From positions 30,819,540 through 30,883,539 of the forward strand of contig NC_091134.1 of the NCBI RefSeq assembly GCF_041381155.1: a stretch of DNA of 64,000 nucleotides, in the 5' to 3' direction. Positions 25,801-41,000 of the stretch are shown in pieces. Position 1 is the first letter of the stretch. Each line of letters opens with the position of its first letter. The notes below the pieces were generated by a model, which worked only from the letters and a program-made list of their open reading frames with translations, did not search any database and had not been told where the DNA came from. Made by a program: the position numbers and the translations under genes. The stretch is from Argopecten irradians. Taxonomy: Eukaryota; Mollusca; Bivalvia; Pectinida; Pectinidae.

Positions 25801-28086
25801 CGCTATCGCCACGAGGTAGTTTTAAGCCCATTTAGCACGATTTTCACGAGATATTGCACAAGTAACATTAATTTCGGAACATCCCACTTATATGATGCAA
25901 GAAATACATGTACTTGTTAAATTATGTCTCTGTGGAATTGAAGTCATAAATCAATGAGAAAGTGGATGTCATGAGAAAGCTTGCAACACGCTGTTCGCAA
26001 ATTTTCACTTCCAATCGGCTCCATGTTGTTAGGTCGGGAAGACCTATTAGCCGCCGGGATGCTCGGGAGTGGATGGAGCAGTAGTCTTGAACATTTTAAT
26101 TTTACTATTGCATGTGTTTATCATATAAAAAGAATGTTCTTGGTCATATTCTAATTGAAGATAAGAGTTGTTGAGAGTTTTATCTTTTTGATCACGGAAA
26201 TAAAAAAGTTCATTAACAAAAATTTGGTCATGTTGCTCCGTGGCGATCCAGATTTGGTTTATTAGTCATTCGTGTGAAGGTCACGTCAAAACAGTGGGTT
26301 AGCAGACTGGTTTTAAACGATGTTACAGAAGATGATACAGGAACGGAATTCAGAGCTTATTTGGGATAAAATATGTTTGTTTTGTCAATAAATCTATTCT
26401 TATTTATTGGTAGGCTTATACTATGTAAGGCATGTGCTCTGTCATATCGTACAGTAGGTGTTATTATTAGTTGATGCCAAAACATGGTGGACGTTTTCAG
26501 TAGTTAGTAGTGAGACAATAATCATTTAGTAATCAATTACATGTGACCGAATAATCGAATATAAAAATTACTAGTCATTTCAGCCCAAATGATAACCACA
26601 ACAGCTTAAGAATGTAGTTGGTTATTGGGTTTATTTACTGTTGACCAGTTAACTCCATGTATATAGGGCTTCTTCAGGAAAACAAATATGTGATTTTTAC
26701 CTCCTGAAGTACTCAAAATGCATCTCCACTAAATCTGAAAATAGATGTACAATTGTGACAGTCAATTAACCTAGTTTATATAAATCTGCTCTCTACAAAA
26801 TATGTTATTTGTTTTGTTGATATTACCTATATCTCACAAGAATGTAAATAAATTAATACTGAGAAAACAATCCATTAAAGTTGTTTTCACAAGCTGTTGT
26901 GATTGTCGTCACCTTTTGATTTTCACCATTTTCCGACTTTCCTGCATACCCTCGGGATCCAGTGGATGAAAGAAAATCCCACGATTAACCCAGAAAAATA
27001 ATGGTGTTGCCTGTATCCATCTCTCTCTTCTAAGTCATCAACTTTAATCAATAACACTATTGTGATTTCAATGCTTCTCTTGTTTATATAAGATAGAAAT
27101 TCTTAAAGCGAATACAAAGTTTATTGTTAAATTTCAGTGAGAAGAACGAGGAACCTTCTTCATCTACAACTGAAATAGCTAGTGAAAGTAAGGTGTCTGA
27201 CGAGTCCCCGACAAAAGCCAATGGTGGTAGTGGCAATAATCAGGTGGAGACACCTTCATCGTCTACCGAGGAAGCTCCAGGTGCTGACAGTCCGAGGTAA
27301 GTTGCCGTCCTCTACCGAGGAGGCTCCAGGTGCTGACAGTCCGAGGGAAGTTGCCATCCTCTACTTAGGAGGCTCCAGGGGCTGAGTCACATGGTTCTCA
27401 GTTTGATTGATGATTTGAAAAATATCAAGTAGCATCCAAAATCCAGACAACAGATATTTTGCTCATATCGTTTAAAAATCAATGCTCCCATCATAGAACG
27501 GGGGACTTAATAGTGTTACTTCTGTCTGTTCTGTCCTCTCATATTGTATTATGTTGTGTAATGTGTGCCGTCCCAGTTTCATTTTGAGTCAGGAGCATTT
27601 CTACATCCTGCTCAATCTCTTGATGAATAAAATCGCTTATTTGTTGTTGCAGTTGTACTGTTGAGAAGGATGCCTCACAGAAGAGTGTTGAGACTACTGA
27701 CCATATAGGTACCAATGGACCAGTAGATGTACCCCAGTTAATAGAAGAGCATGCTAGTCTGTCTCAGGAACAAACTGAAAACAGGTACATTAATAGCTAA
27801 AATCCAGATTTAACAGATATTGATAAAGAGATCACTGTTTGAAACAAGTATAAAGTATTATATCTAGGTTGACCTAAGTTGTGTTATAATTAAAAACTTA
27901 TTTACATACTAATGATTCAAACAGTTTCTAAAGATCTGTGGAAATAAAATCTTCTAAATCAAAAATTTGCTGTAACCTCAGATTGTCTTCTTTTTCAGTA
28001 ATCAAGCCAAAGATTGCTTAGAGAAGGACAATTCACTGTCCAGTGCCTCCCCCGCTACCAACATTGTCCAGAATGGTCCAGTTTGA
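7809..28086 (+). CDS. PPP6R3: Serine/threonine-protein phosphatase 6 regulatory subunit (SAPS-domain protein), complete, 25 coding exons
   Basis: Exons: 7809-7868, 8441-8520, 8770-8856, 9070-9256, 9504-9641, 11715-11780, 12052-12164, 12279-12392, 12807-12936, 13128-13286, 13512-13637, 13850-13914, 14217-14335, 14576-14661, 15029-15118, 18458-18555, 19046-19106, 19403-19539, 19843-19967, 20951-21149, 21397-21473, 23985-24216, 27138-27296, 27653-27784, 27999-28086. They sum to 2928 nt in one frame, 975 residues, close to vertebrate PPP6R1-3 (about 870-970). The protein starts MFWKFN. Hallmarks of the SAPS region include [42 protein letters not shown] and MGHLTKMAN, within residues 1-540. A conserved acidic [12 protein letters not shown] follows near residue 610, then a low-complexity Ser/Glu tail ending NGPV, as in vertebrates. 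The family targets PP6 catalytic subunit to substrates. The invertebrate gene probably predates the PPP6R1/2/3 split, so the paralogue number is nominal. The donor after 14335 (GTCTGT) is weak. Confidence 0.96.
10004..11573. repeat. Two-copy tandem repeat, unit about 142 bp, first copy split by a transposon
   Basis: The segment starting GAGAAAATACAGCTTGGGA at 10004 recurs as GAGAAAATACAACTTGGGA at 11439. Removing the inserted element and its TA duplication leaves a 142-bp period. Both copies share the ACTAAAAATAGATT, TTTCCAG and ATAACTTGAG-type segments. It lies in the PPP6R intron 9642-11714. Confidence 0.75.
10059..11349. mobile_element. Non-autonomous DNA transposon with CAGTCAAACCTGT termini and TA target duplication
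   Basis: The left end CAGTCAAACCTGTCTATAAC and the right end (reverse complement CAGTCAAACCTGTTCTAACG) form terminal inverted repeats. Subterminal copies of CGGTCGTTAT/ATAGACAGG motifs are present. TA flanks both sides (10057-10058 and 11350-11351). It is 1291 bp long and I find no transposase-like frame. TA duplication suggests Tc1/mariner or a similar superfamily, but the family is not identified. Confidence 0.8.
15684..16666. mobile_element. Probable hAT-like non-autonomous element
   Basis: The left end CAGTGTTTGACACTAAC (15684-15700) and the right end GTTAGTGTCGAACACTG (16650-16666) are inverted repeats matching 16 of 17 bases, of the CAGTG...CACTG type typical of hAT transposons. The flanks share only TCATT (5 bp), short of the usual 8-bp duplication, so the insertion is old or the ends are slightly misplaced. 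Inside are frames of 61 and 106 codons on the plus strand with no recognisable transposase motif. Confidence 0.6.
17766..18369. repeat. 60-bp minisatellite, about 10 copies
   Basis: A 60-bp unit (beginning TGATAAACTTACTGTAGTAG) is repeated ten times with few substitutions, in the PPP6R intron 15119-18457. It ends about 88 bp before the exon at 18458. Variation is concentrated in GGATGGGTGA/GGGTGGGTGA. Because 60 is a multiple of 3 and one minus-strand frame lacks stops, a 273-codon open frame spans the array. That frame is an artefact. Confidence 0.97.
21500..22393. mobile_element. Probable hAT-like element with CAGTGTTTTTTT ends
   Basis: The left terminus CAGTGTTTTTTTTTGG at 21500 and the right terminus ending AAAAAAACACTG at 22393 are inverted repeats of a common hAT type. 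Flanking 8-mers are only partly alike (ATACATGC versus ATACCTTT). The interior contains inverted CCCAATTTTGAAATC / GAAATTTTTTCCAATTTC-like blocks and no transposase frame. It lies in the PPP6R intron 21474-23984. Confidence 0.5.
22566..23970. repeat. 30-bp TG-rich minisatellite, about 46 copies, abutting a PPP6R splice acceptor
   Basis: The unit TTTGGTTGTTATTTCTATGT + GTGTGTGATA is repeated for 1.4 kb, with G/A variation in TTGGTTG/ATT and GATAT/GATCT variants. A distinct variant unit (TGTAAATCCTATGTCTGTG) occurs at 22741, 23465 and 23922. The array ends about 15 bp before the exon at 23985. The 30-bp period gives long plus-strand open frames reading [10 protein letters not shown] repeats; these are not genes. 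Confidence 0.97.
24550..25888 (-). mobile_element. mariner (Tc1/mariner superfamily) element, inactive
   Basis: Length 1339 bp, TA on both sides (24548-24549, 25889-25890). The imperfect terminal inverted repeats share TGTTCC, AAATTA and TGTTACTT (left 24557 onward, right end reverse complement). The minus strand carries a mariner transposase. Length, TA duplication and the D,D34D catalytic spacing all fit mariner. It is inserted inside the hAT-like element 24328-26588. Confidence 0.95.
24611..25695 (-). pseudogene. mariner transposase pseudogene (D,D34D)
   Basis: Read on the minus strand, the protein starts [18 protein letters not shown] at about 25695. A helix-turn-helix region includes [17 protein letters not shown]. 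The catalytic blocks are [21 protein letters not shown] and [12 protein letters not shown]. Counting across the second break gives 34 residues between the last two aspartates, the mariner signature. It is broken three times: an in-frame TAA at 25411-25413 (after TVRQ), a frameshift at a C run (plus-strand G5, 25319-25323) and another at a C run (plus-strand G6, 24850-24855). It ends near 24611. Full length would be about 350 residues. Confidence 0.93.
27262..27386 (+). repeat. 49-bp tandem duplication spanning a PPP6R exon-intron boundary
   Basis: TCTACCGAGG...GCTGACAGTCCGAGG recurs at 27262, 27311 and (partly, diverged) 27360, with 49-bp steps. The first copy contains the end of the coding exon and the live donor GAG|GTAAGT at 27297. 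In the second copy the donor GT is GG (27346-27347). Confidence 0.9.
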
Positions 28087-29240
28087 TTCCATGTGTGGTC
28101 GGACTGCATGTGAACCATTGAGAGGTTGGCAGCAAATCGTCACAAACAAAGCCTTAGAATTTACAGAATCAAATCTGTTGCTGTAGGCCGAGACTCAGTG
28201 GACTGCTAAGCAGCTATGTGACTCAGTAATGGCTTTTCACAACAGATCTATAACAAATTTGGGCCTGTGCCCAGTGTTCAGTGATTAATCTGTCACCAAT
28301 ACTTCACCTACCAAACAACCATACAGAAATCAGTATTGTCCTATATTTATTGATGGTCGTAGGAGAGTGGATCATACAACACTGAGTGTGGAGTACTGAT
28401 AGACTATTGAGGATGGTTTTGGAACGCATGACCTGATGGAATCTAAAGATGGAAATTCTTTGAAGGCTGATATTGAATATTGAATCCGGAGGGGAAAATG
28501 TTGGAAGGTGGGCATATAAGCTTGTGTTCTGAGTGAGAGCGGTGTCGGGAGAGCTGAGCCACCTTGTGATTAGCCTGTCTGCTGTGTTGGTGCTGTGTAC
28601 ATATACCACCTCATAATGACAAGTTTGTGCTGACAATGAGTAGTGGAAACTTGCCAAAATAATATTTTTTATTCCAAAAAGAATGCACTGCAAATATGAT
28701 AGGGAAACAGATGTATATTTGACGCATGTTTTAACTAGTTATTGTCAGAGATTAGAACCTGGTTTTGGCGGAGATCTGTGGTGTCTGTATGTGTTATATG
28801 TTTTTGTGAATCGAATCACTGTAGCTAGCTGTGATCACTGTGTACATTTTGGGTCTGGCTACACTTGTCTGGCCAAGATATACACATTTTAGGGCTGCTT
28901 CTGCTCATTGATGGCAGGGCATTGATCATTCTTCATTTCATCATCAACTTTCTCATTTCTCATTGTACCAGGGAGTGAATGTTTCCTGGCCAAAGACAGG
29001 GCAGTACTGCTACACTCCTGGCTAGGCAGAACAAATGCTATTTATTGATGTGAAGGTTGTCTACCATGAGTGGGAGTCCGTAGTGCATTGAGGATTATAT
29101 ACATATTGGTATTGTTATAGAATCAAACCAGTACTGTAAATCTGTTGTGCTGACTGTCGTTGGTCCTGTTTGAGAAGAGTGTGTGCGTTGGTTGGATGGA
29201 ACACATGTGTGAAAAAAAAATAAAAAATAAAAAATAGTAC
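28087..29240 (+). other. Probable PPP6R 3' UTR
   Basis: This is non-coding sequence after the PPP6R stop. The first clear AATAAA signals are at 29219-29224 and 29226-29231, within an A-rich tract, with another at 30412-30417. Which is used cannot be told. Open frames here are short and unconserved. Confidence 0.4.
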
Positions 29241-32200
29241 TGATTGAAATTATATGACTCAAATTTTCTAGAGACTTTCTATTCGTTTTCCCCTCTGTGC
29301 TTAAATGCAACATTGCAAATGCAATATATTTATGAAATTTATTTTTCTTTATTATGGTCAAAGATCATCCCAGATATATTTTAAAAGTCGCTGTGATGTA
29401 CCTCAAAGGTTCAGTTATTCAACTACAGAAATGTTGTGCGAGAGTAAATCTGATGTTAAGTTTCTCAAGATGCTTTATGATATGTTAATCAAATAATAAC
29501 TAATGTTCAAGTGTTGAGTAGAAGGTCCATTATTAACAAGGTTGTGATATGTTTCTCTCAGTAGAGTCAAACTAGTTACGGTTTGTATTGAACTGACCCT
29601 CCTTGCAGTGTAACCTTCATATTGAGTACATGTATACCACCTACCCTCTCATAAGCTGTCGATTTTTATCATCCCATAACCTTCAATAACTATTGCACAA
29701 TTCAAATCTAATACCGTAATCACATATGTTATCATAACATTAATTTATGGCGTTTCGCATGGACTAGTCTTGAATTGAATTTATGATAATGTTTCTAATA
29801 ATGTATAAGACAAAATGATTTTGATACTGAATGCTGTTGAGCCGGGTTCCCGGTGATTTAAAGTCATACTGGCTACGGATTTATTGGCATTGTTCATCTG
29901 TTTTTATCATTTTCTAGATAAATGAGATTAACCACAAAAAATGAACTTTACATGCTTGTCATTACAGCGTTGTATATCTCACATTTTAATGCCTTAACTC
30001 TTTCACTCCAATCACTGTTCATTATTTGTGAAATACAGGGGTTTCTAGGTTTAGCATGATATATCAGATTTCAGTCTTGTGCTATTCATGATAGTTCCTC
30101 ATTTGTTTTCATGTGACATGATTGTGCTGGTCACTGTCATGTCGATAAAGCAACTCTCATTCTCCTCAACTCATATCAGTTTAGAGGGTAAATGGTCTTG
30201 AACTTGGTGATTCTTTGTAGTAACTGCAAAAACTTGACCATGGCTCCTATTTTCATCTGCTTTATCCAACTTGGAGCCTGAATGCCTACATACACTTAAG
30301 ACACTGAACAATTCTCATTGCATATTTATACCTCAGGGACAGAAAATGTGCAAAGGTTATCAACGATTCTGTTTCATACTGCTACACTGTTTAGGTGAAA
30401 CTCTGAAGGTTAATAAATAGATGTATCTGTCTTTATGCTTACAGAATCATTGAAATGTAGCGTTCACCTAGAAACATGTTATTGGGTTATGGTATAAAGA
30501 AACGACATTTAATATTGATCAATCTTACAAGAATGTTTTTACCATGAAGTAGTAACAACTGTATGCTTTATCTGAAATGTTTGCTGTACAGCAAAGGTGT
30601 CGCCAGTAGCTGTGAATTTATTTTATAGACTTCCCAATCTGTTCTATTAGGTGCTGCAGTGTATTGTACATAGACATGTTCATTGCCCTCACACATTGGT
30701 GGCCAACCGTTTTATCTGGCAAAAGATTTTATACTATGTGATTATGAGATTTGCGTCAAAACTTGTAGGTTAAGCATTCCAATTGGTTCTCTGTAATGAT
30801 ATTGATTGAAGTTTGAGTTGTGTTGATCTAGGATCTAGGAAAGGAATAGCATTAGTAAATAAAAAAGCTGAATTAATGCGAGCCATGCCAGGAAAATTTA
30901 ACTTGGGAGACTTGCTGTGTTGATGGCAACAGTTGGTTCATTGAATGCAAAATATTAATTTTAAACTAAAATTGTCTGATCATTCGGAACACATTTTCTC
31001 AAATGTTGTCAATTTAAGATGCTGTGCTCATAATATAAACTTGAAATTCCCAGTATTGCTTGTTTTTAAATGCTAGTTAAATTATAGAATTTTTCAGTGC
31101 CTGTTTTGGATACATCTGCTGCCATTAATACTGTTAGTCTTGGCAGATTTGGATTATTTCTGTCTAGTGAGACTGCTTCATTGAAGCTGAAAACCAAAGA
31201 ATTAGGGTATATAACTGAATGTCAAGGAACCTACATTACCAGTTGTTGTTTTGTCCTATCTAGTTTGTTGTTTAAGTGATATTATTACTTTACTATTGTT
31301 TACTTTAGACATGATTTTGTTTTACCCAACTTAAGTATCTTTGGTTAAGTAGTATTTATTACTGTACTATGCAACAGTGGTAGTAGTTGACGAGTTTACC
31401 TCATCTACTACTGGATATGGCTACTACTTTATGACTTAGATTTTAACAGAATGAAATCACGTTTTTATTTGAGCCAGAATTATAAGAAGAAATTGAAAGA
31501 CATGATGACAATATATCCACTCCATAGTGCTAAGTGTTTTGTGTCATTATATTTTGATATTTTATTTGTGGGTTATCAGGGCAAGTCATTTATTTAGTTT
31601 TACAGAGTGAGTAGTATAAGTTGATATCGCTCATTTAGCAATTGTTGTAAGATGAAATTCACATTTAAACTCTAATCTCTGTAAAGTATAATTTATAGCC
31701 GTTCGTTTTTGTTTGTAAAACATATCTCTAACGAGTGACAATGTATATTGACATGATCTTAAATTAATTTTAGCATTAATCGCAAAATATAACTCAATTG
31801 AAATGTAGATTGAAAGTTACAGTTTTTAAAATGTAGAAAATACTCTAGTTGCAGTTAATTAAGTGTTTAACTGCCAGTATCAATCAAAAGACTTTAAGGC
31901 AAAAATGCCCAAAGGTAGTCCCATTATTACCACAACAAAATAGGACAAATCTCAGTAATGATTAATGATTGTAAACAATATTATTTATGTGATATTACAT
32001 TATATTCAATATTTTTAAGTCATTTCCCCTGCCATTCATTTCCCATGTTTCTCATTGATGAGATTTCTGGCATCTTTTTATACTAATGAAAACATTCCTG
32101 GAAATGCAATGATGTAGCCGTGCCATGCATGTCGACTTGAAAGTCTCATTTGATCTGTTGATTACACTTGTTATAATTTTTCTCTCCATTTTCCTTCTTT

Positions 32201-33084
32201 TGACCAATAATACTTTTTGAGTTTGGTTGAGTTGTTATTCCAACTTGTTTTTATGGCCAGCCTTCTTTCCTTTTGTTCTCTCTCTGCCTGTCTCTCCATT
32301 ATAACTAGCGCAACATTTTTGCCTGTGATTTTACAATGAGTATAGTATTACCTACTCTTAGGACAAACAGCTTTAGAAGCTCAAGTTCTGAGTCATTGTT
32401 TATGTGGACAAGTTTTTACTATTTTTTTTTTAATATCCCGTCTTTCTATGTACAGAACAGGGACAGACTGATGGTCATCGGTCAGTGTGTTATATAAATA
32501 TATATTATGCAATTCCAGGGAAAGACATTTTAAAAACTGCGGACATTGTAGATATACTAAATAATCACACGCTTTGTTGAAAAAGTGGCAAAAAGTGTGA
32601 CAAATGATGAAGCGTTGTAAATTTTCAACAAGAAAGTGTTTATTTTGTCTGATCATAGATATCCATTCAGATGTACATGTATGAAAAATACAAGACTATA
32701 TTAAACTGATGAAATATTTTATCAGCTTTGTTTTGTTTATTTCAATGTCAATGGTATATAAATATAGGTATCTCAGGTGGCCATTTTCGACTTCATTATC
32801 ACTATTTTACAGAAGTACATGTATTACAGGGATTTCCTAAAATATCACATGTAGGTTCCTCTTGAAACTCTTAGTTGTGCCTATTGGACTGGCACAAAAA
32901 CGAGATGCCTTACAGGTGGCCATCTTTGATTTTGAAAATAGAAGTAAGGAAGTATATTGAAGTGATCCCCCCGAAATTCCTCTGTATACTTTAATCGTAT
33001 GCAGGGGTAGATCCAGAGGACGTTGAAACGCCAGCCCCATGTGACCACAGTTTCGAAGCAATAAATTAAATCTAAGTCGGTTTG
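29241..33084. other. Intergenic or extended 3' UTR sequence, mostly featureless
   Basis: AT-rich, no conserved coding peptide. The part from about 32770 to 32950 resembles the hairpin-headed element family seen at 62.7 kb (CATCTTTGATTTTG and GTTCCTCTTGAAAC...TTAGTTGTGC blocks), as a diverged fragment. Confidence 0.4.
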
Positions 33085-33485
33085 ATTTAGTTTGACTGTT
33101 TAACATCATTTAAGGACATGTCGGGTTAAGATGGGAAGAAAGCCGGAGTACTTAGAGAAAAACCACTGCATGACAAGTGATCTGTACCTGGCAAGTGCTC
33201 TTCTTCTTTAGAAAAGCATTACATTGCCCCATAGAAAAGCATTACAAAAGTTAAGGAAAAAAATCTTCAGTTGAGGAGCCTTTCTTAAAATCTGTAATGC
33301 TTTCCTATGGAGAATTTTAAGTTAAGGGATTCCTACAATTTAAGGAATATTCATGAAACTAGACCCAGACCTTCTTGACAAAGATTACCTGGAGTGCCCT
33401 ACATAGGATTTGAACAGTGATCCAGAGGGATACGGCTTGCAGTAATGTGTCGAGACATCTTAACTGCTTCGCTACTGCGGCCCAT
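33085..33485 (-). repeat. tRNA-derived SINE copy, diverged and interrupted
   Basis: It shares AGAAAGCCGGAGTACTTAGA, AAAAACCACTG and TACCTGGCAA with the better copy at 52.7 kb. At the other end it shares the tRNA-like GGATTTGAACAG...ATCCAGAGG...TCGAGACATCTTAAC. Between these blocks is about 180 bp not found in the 52.7-kb copy. That insert has an inverted pair CATAGAAAAGCATTAC / GTAATGCTTTCCTATG, suggesting a small palindromic insertion. Confidence 0.7.
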
Positions 33486-33675
33486 CAATTTGAAATTGCA
33501 AAACTGAAATACGAACAGGACCAGACTCTTGTTCAGCAGGAAACTTGTTTCTGGAAGAGTACCACTTGGATCACAGATGGCTGACTCTACATGTATTTCA
33601 TTTGACATCAAAATTTCTGTTTTGTTGAAAACAAGACAAAATATATTTGTATTTGATGAAAATTTTATGATTTTT

Positions 33676-34874
33676 AGGTCACCTGAGACAAAGTCTTAAA
33701 TGACCTATTCTAATCGCCTTTTGTCCGTCGTCGTCGTCGTCGTATGTTGTAAACAATTTACATTTTCGACTTTTTCTCAAAAACCGCTGAAGCAAATTCA
33801 ATGAAATTTTGCACAAACCTTCTAAGGCATAAGGCCAATCAAAATTGTGAATTTTATGGTCCCCACCCCCTGAGGGCTGTGGGAGGGGCCAAAAGGCGTA
33901 AAATTGACTATAATTTCAAAAATCTTCTTCTCCACTCACAGATGTGATGGAATCAAATACTCATAGATAGAAAGGTCTGAAGGTCCTTTACAAAAATTGT
34001 GAATAATGTGACCCTGGGGTCTCAGGTTTCCACTTGGGGAGGGGGTTAAGTTTACTATGGTTTATACAGAGAAAACACATTTATGAGCATTATTTGGTCA
34101 TTTGTAAAAGGAAATGGGTCAAATGTTGTCAGAATTATCCCTATGAAATGGCCATTGAATCCTATTTACAAATTTTTCATGACTGACTCCCAGGGGCCTT
34201 ACGGGTGGGGCCAAAAGGGGTAAAATAAGCTAAAACTTCAAAATTTTTCTTCTGAAATTCTGGAACTGGTAGAATCAAATACTCTTCATAGATGGAAAGG
34301 TCTTAAGGTCCTTTACAAAAATTGTGAATTATATGACCCTGGGGTCTCATGTTTCTCCCTTGGTTACTATAGTTTATATATGAAAAACACATTTATGAAT
34401 GTTATTTGCTCATTATTCATAGGAAATGTGTTAAACTGGTTAAATTATTAGCCTGAGATAGCATTTTATCGTCATATCCATATTGGTCCTGGCCGACCCC
34501 CAGGGGCCTTAGGGGCGGGGCCAAAAAGGGTCAAATAGGCTAAAACTTCAAAAATCTTCTTCTGAATTCACAGGTTTGATGGAACCAAACAATCTCCATA
34601 GATTGAAAAGTGAAATTTATAAAATCCCTGACACTGACTGACTTCTAGTTTGATTTTGTTGTTTAACGTTAGCAAAGCAAATTGGAATTTTAAGCATAAG
34701 GTTTGGTAACATAATACACTAACTATCAAAATGAAAAACAAATTCTATTACGAAAGTTCAACTTAAAAGTTTAATTTAAGTCGTAAATTTTTTTGTAATC
34801 TATTTGAACCAACTTTGCAATGCTCTTTCTGTATCAGCACTGAGGTGACCGTCAAGGCCTTTTGGGCCTCTTGT
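33676..34874 (+). repeat. GGTCACCTGA-family repeat element, near complete
   Basis: It starts AGGTCACCTGAGACAAAGTC and ends GAGGTGACCGTCAAGGCCTT plus TTGGGCCTC, so the ends are partly inverted (GGTCACCTGA / AGGTGACC). Near the start is a (GTC)n tract, then TTGTAAACAATTTACATTTT and internal tandem-like modules (GGGGCCAAAAGG at 33886, 34207 and 34517; steps of about 310-320 bp). Related copies lie at 47.6-48.3 and 50.1-51.7 kb on the other strand. Non-coding; transposon class not established. Confidence 0.8.
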
Positions 34875-35308
34875 TTTTTGTTTTCAATATACCGTATTTT
34901 GAAACTTTTTAGGTATTATATATCATTTCCGTACTCTTCAGATAGAAAAAATAATTTTGAATCCAACTGCATTAAATCAAATCTCGTTTCATTAGGCAGT
35001 GCTGTATCGCACAGTGTATTTAATTATTTTTTTCTCAAATTGACAGTTACAGTATCTTTTAGGTTCTTATTTAACCTGAATTGGGTTGATAAAGGCCATT
35101 TTGAATTTTGACAATTGAATTGTCTTCGTGCTGCTTTACAGAATTTATGTCCCGGATGTATCAAAATTTAAAAGAAAAGGAAAGAAATTCAGAGAAATGT
35201 CTTCTTCGCCTGATTGATCACGGTACGACTTAATCGAAAGCGCCCTTTGTCAAACGTCTCATTGATGTAGATTTTAAGCATCTATGCAACACAGACTGAA
35301 ATAAGAAA
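34875..35308 (+). promoter_or_regulatory. POLR2F upstream region
   Basis: This is the sequence between the GGTCACCTGA element and the POLR2F start. AAAATGGCGGAC (35306-35317) overlaps the initiation codon and matches the YY1 consensus AAnATGGCGGC in most positions, an arrangement known in vertebrate housekeeping genes. No TATA box is obvious near it. The 5' UTR limits are not visible. Confidence 0.45.
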
Positions 35309-40291
<4,983 letters not shown>

Positions 40292-40750
40292 GAGATTTAT
40301 CTTTAAGAAAACAGAACGAAAGATTCATTTTTAAGCAAACAGAACAAGTGGTTGATGTTATATCACTCAGAATGCGAGATTCATATGAAAGAATGCAGAA
40401 TGATTGTTGTTTAAACAGATAGAAGAAGTTTAAGTTAAAACAAACAGAATGAGAGATTCATTTTCACAGCTGGAATGACAAATTTATTTTAAAACAACTG
40501 TTCATTTTCAAGCGTGCAAGGTCATCAATGGAAGAAATACAAAGAGTGAGGGTGAATAGAAGTTGAGGCTTTAAAGAATGAGAGAAATTGATGATTGTGA
40601 GTTAGAAAATAAAGGATGACGTTTGAGAGTGAATGGAATCAGAAGTGGGAGGAAGTCAGAATGTGTTCATAGTATCCTTTTCATTTCATTTTGTATGTTG
40701 TTTTGTGTCAGTCAAAAATATGTAATAATAAATAATATTTACAAAGCAAA
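40292..40750 (+). other. POLR2F 3' UTR with polyadenylation signal
   Basis: AATAAA at 40727-40732 is the first good signal after the stop and gives a 3' UTR of about 450 bp. The first part contains degenerate repeats of GAGATTCATTTTTAAG and AAACAGAA motifs. Confidence 0.6.
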
Positions 40751-40809
40751 TTTGTATTATTCAATCTTTTTAGGAAACCAATATTGAATATAAATCTGGC
40801 TTAGATATT

Positions 40810-41000
40810 CATTTTTAGTCCACCATTATCAGATGATTAAGATGGCTGACAAGCAGCCATCTTCGATTTTGACAGTTTTGAAGTTTGTTACTGAAGGGAT
40901 CTTTCTCAAATTTCATATCTATTTTGTAATTGAAGCTTGAAAAGCAGAAAAAAGATCTCTCTTTCCATTGTCAGACATTCTTTGGTGGGCGCCAAGACCA
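40810..41000 (+). repeat. Hairpin-headed element family fragment
   Basis: TTTTTAGTCCACCATTATCA and AAGATGGCTGACAAGCAGCC match the head of the element at 62732 (TTTTTAGCCCACCATCATCA) and its AAGATGGC...GCCATCTT block. The fragment ends with TTTGGTGGGCGCCAAGACC, which is like the usual hairpin partner. Confidence 0.65.

Larger units (their letters stand above)
24328..26588. mobile_element. hAT-like non-autonomous element, interrupted by a mariner
   Basis: The termini TAGGGCTGAAGTGATTA (24328) and, reverse-complemented, TTGGGCTGAAATGACTA (ending 26588) are inverted repeats. Both flanks carry the perfect 8-bp target duplication ATGATAAC (24320-24327 and 26589-26596), diagnostic of hAT-type insertion. 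Without the nested mariner the element is about 920 bp. The subterminal region is rich in AATCGATTA/ATTAATCG motifs, as in hAT ends. No transposase was found. It lies in the PPP6R intron 24217-27137. Confidence 0.85.
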
